Part shown: piece by piece, positions 63,841 through 64,000 of the stretch
How the letters are laid out: the number at the start of each line of letters is the position of its first letter
Numbering within the stretch: position 1 is the stretch's first letter
Assembly (NCBI GenBank): GCA_024279425.1
Contig: JAJRRO010000122.1
Location: 1-64,000, forward strand
DNA length: 64,000 nucleotides
Source: Bacteroidota bacterium
GTDB taxonomy: Bacteria > Bacteroidota > Bacteroidia > Flavobacteriales > Flavobacteriaceae
Direction: 5' to 3'
The notes under the pieces: generated by a model
Databases searched by the model: none
The model's input: only the letters and a program-made list of their open reading frames with translations
Told to the model about the DNA's origin: nothing
Position numbers and translations under genes: made by a program

Positions 63841-64000
63841 ATGAAAAACATAATAGACTATTTTGGACGGTTATTCTTCAAATTCATAAAAGGCAGAGAA
63901 AAATTCTTTATTTCCTTACAGAAGAGTAGGTCTAAACAAATTGTTTTCCTCTTAAGTTGTCTTTCCCCTATCGCTTTACTACTCGTATTTTTTCTCCCCG
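63841..64000 (+). CDS. Start of a membrane protein gene, cut by the window end
   Basis: An open frame from ATG 63841 to the last base, 53 codons: MKNIIDYFGRLFFKFIKGRE, then a basic stretch (KSRSKQ) and a hydrophobic helix (IVFLLSCLSPIALLLVFFLP). It looks like a basic N-terminus followed by a first transmembrane segment. Nothing more can be said without downstream sequence. Confidence 0.5.
   Translation, partial: MKNIIDYFGRLFFKFIKGREKFFISLQKSRSKQIVFLLSCLSPIALLLVFFLP

Overview
The window looks like a chromosomal segment of a marine member of the Flavobacteriaceae (Bacteroidota). Reasons: AT-rich DNA; promoters of the Bacteroidota type (TTG or TTTG, about 19-20 bases, then TAnnTTTG) upstream of tRNA-Asp, rpsP and the glutaryl-CoA dehydrogenase gene; a replicative DnaE with a fused N-terminal exonuclease; an S16 protein with a long Ala/Glu-rich tail; many SPase II lipoproteins; and several sulfatases and exported sugar enzymes. 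The genus cannot be fixed from sequence reading alone.

Layout. 1-141: right end of an IS3-family element. 0.3-12.4 kb: iron-sulfur serine dehydratase, TauE-type exporter, a Tat-exported Gfo/Idh/MocA oxidoreductase, and a five-gene minus-strand operon (DUF1080 lipoprotein, 2-hydroxyacid dehydrogenase, GntP permease, DenD-like dehydrogenase, SDR) that reads as sugar-acid catabolism. A divergent GH43-like lipoprotein gene has its signal peptide out of frame. A PLP threonine/serine dehydratase follows. 12.5-17.5 kb: a 56-aa membrane microprotein, then dinB and a short DnaE, with a four-helix-bundle gene between them enclosed by a perfect 18-bp inverted repeat. 18-25 kb: sulfatase plus CehA/McbA metallohydrolase, YitT protein, FG-GAP protein. 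24.7-28 kb: gabT with the decayed tail of an amino acid permease just upstream, and a divergent pair (membrane protein / membrane-bound LuxR regulator) around a strong palindromic operator candidate. 28-36 kb: a second Gfo/Idh/MocA enzyme, a ParD/ParE-type toxin-antitoxin pair among repeats, a second DUF1080 and a propeller lipoprotein, and a divergent MDR dehydrogenase / TIM-barrel isomerase / phosphotriesterase-family trio. 36-43.6 kb: DUF7009-like gene with FdhF/YdeP molybdoenzyme, then a DUF2231/cytochrome/PSD1 protein with a Tat-exported DUF1501 partner. 43.6-52.2 kb: frameshifted DUF2971 gene, trehalase, glutaryl-CoA dehydrogenase, Rieske oxygenase, APC permease with an amidinohydrolase-family gene broken by an in-frame TAG, and trmN6. 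52.4-64 kb: GIY-YIG gene inside a perfect inverted repeat, two sulfatases around Dabb, rimM and rpsP, then dnaE, trxA, a DUF58 gene and tRNA-Asp.

How genes may work together: two sets of Tat-exported Gfo/Idh/MocA oxidoreductases, DUF1080 lipoproteins and five-bladed-propeller lipoproteins suggest periplasmic oxidation and cleavage of glycosides (3-keto-sugar chemistry). Sulfatases and the CehA-like hydrolase would prepare sulfated substrates, and the GntP/DenD operon would take up sugar acids. No SusC/SusD pair is present, so this is not a canonical polysaccharide utilization locus.

Non-coding stretches: the gaps at 17489-18110, 21881-22258 and 30196-30735 consist largely of dispersed, foldable repeats. 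The gap 35685-36079 holds a MITE-like element. The gaps 38815-39283 and 44485-44899 carry two copies of one hairpin-bearing repeat. In 142-266, 35685-35890 and 38815-38995 I see nothing further. There is no CRISPR array and no rRNA.
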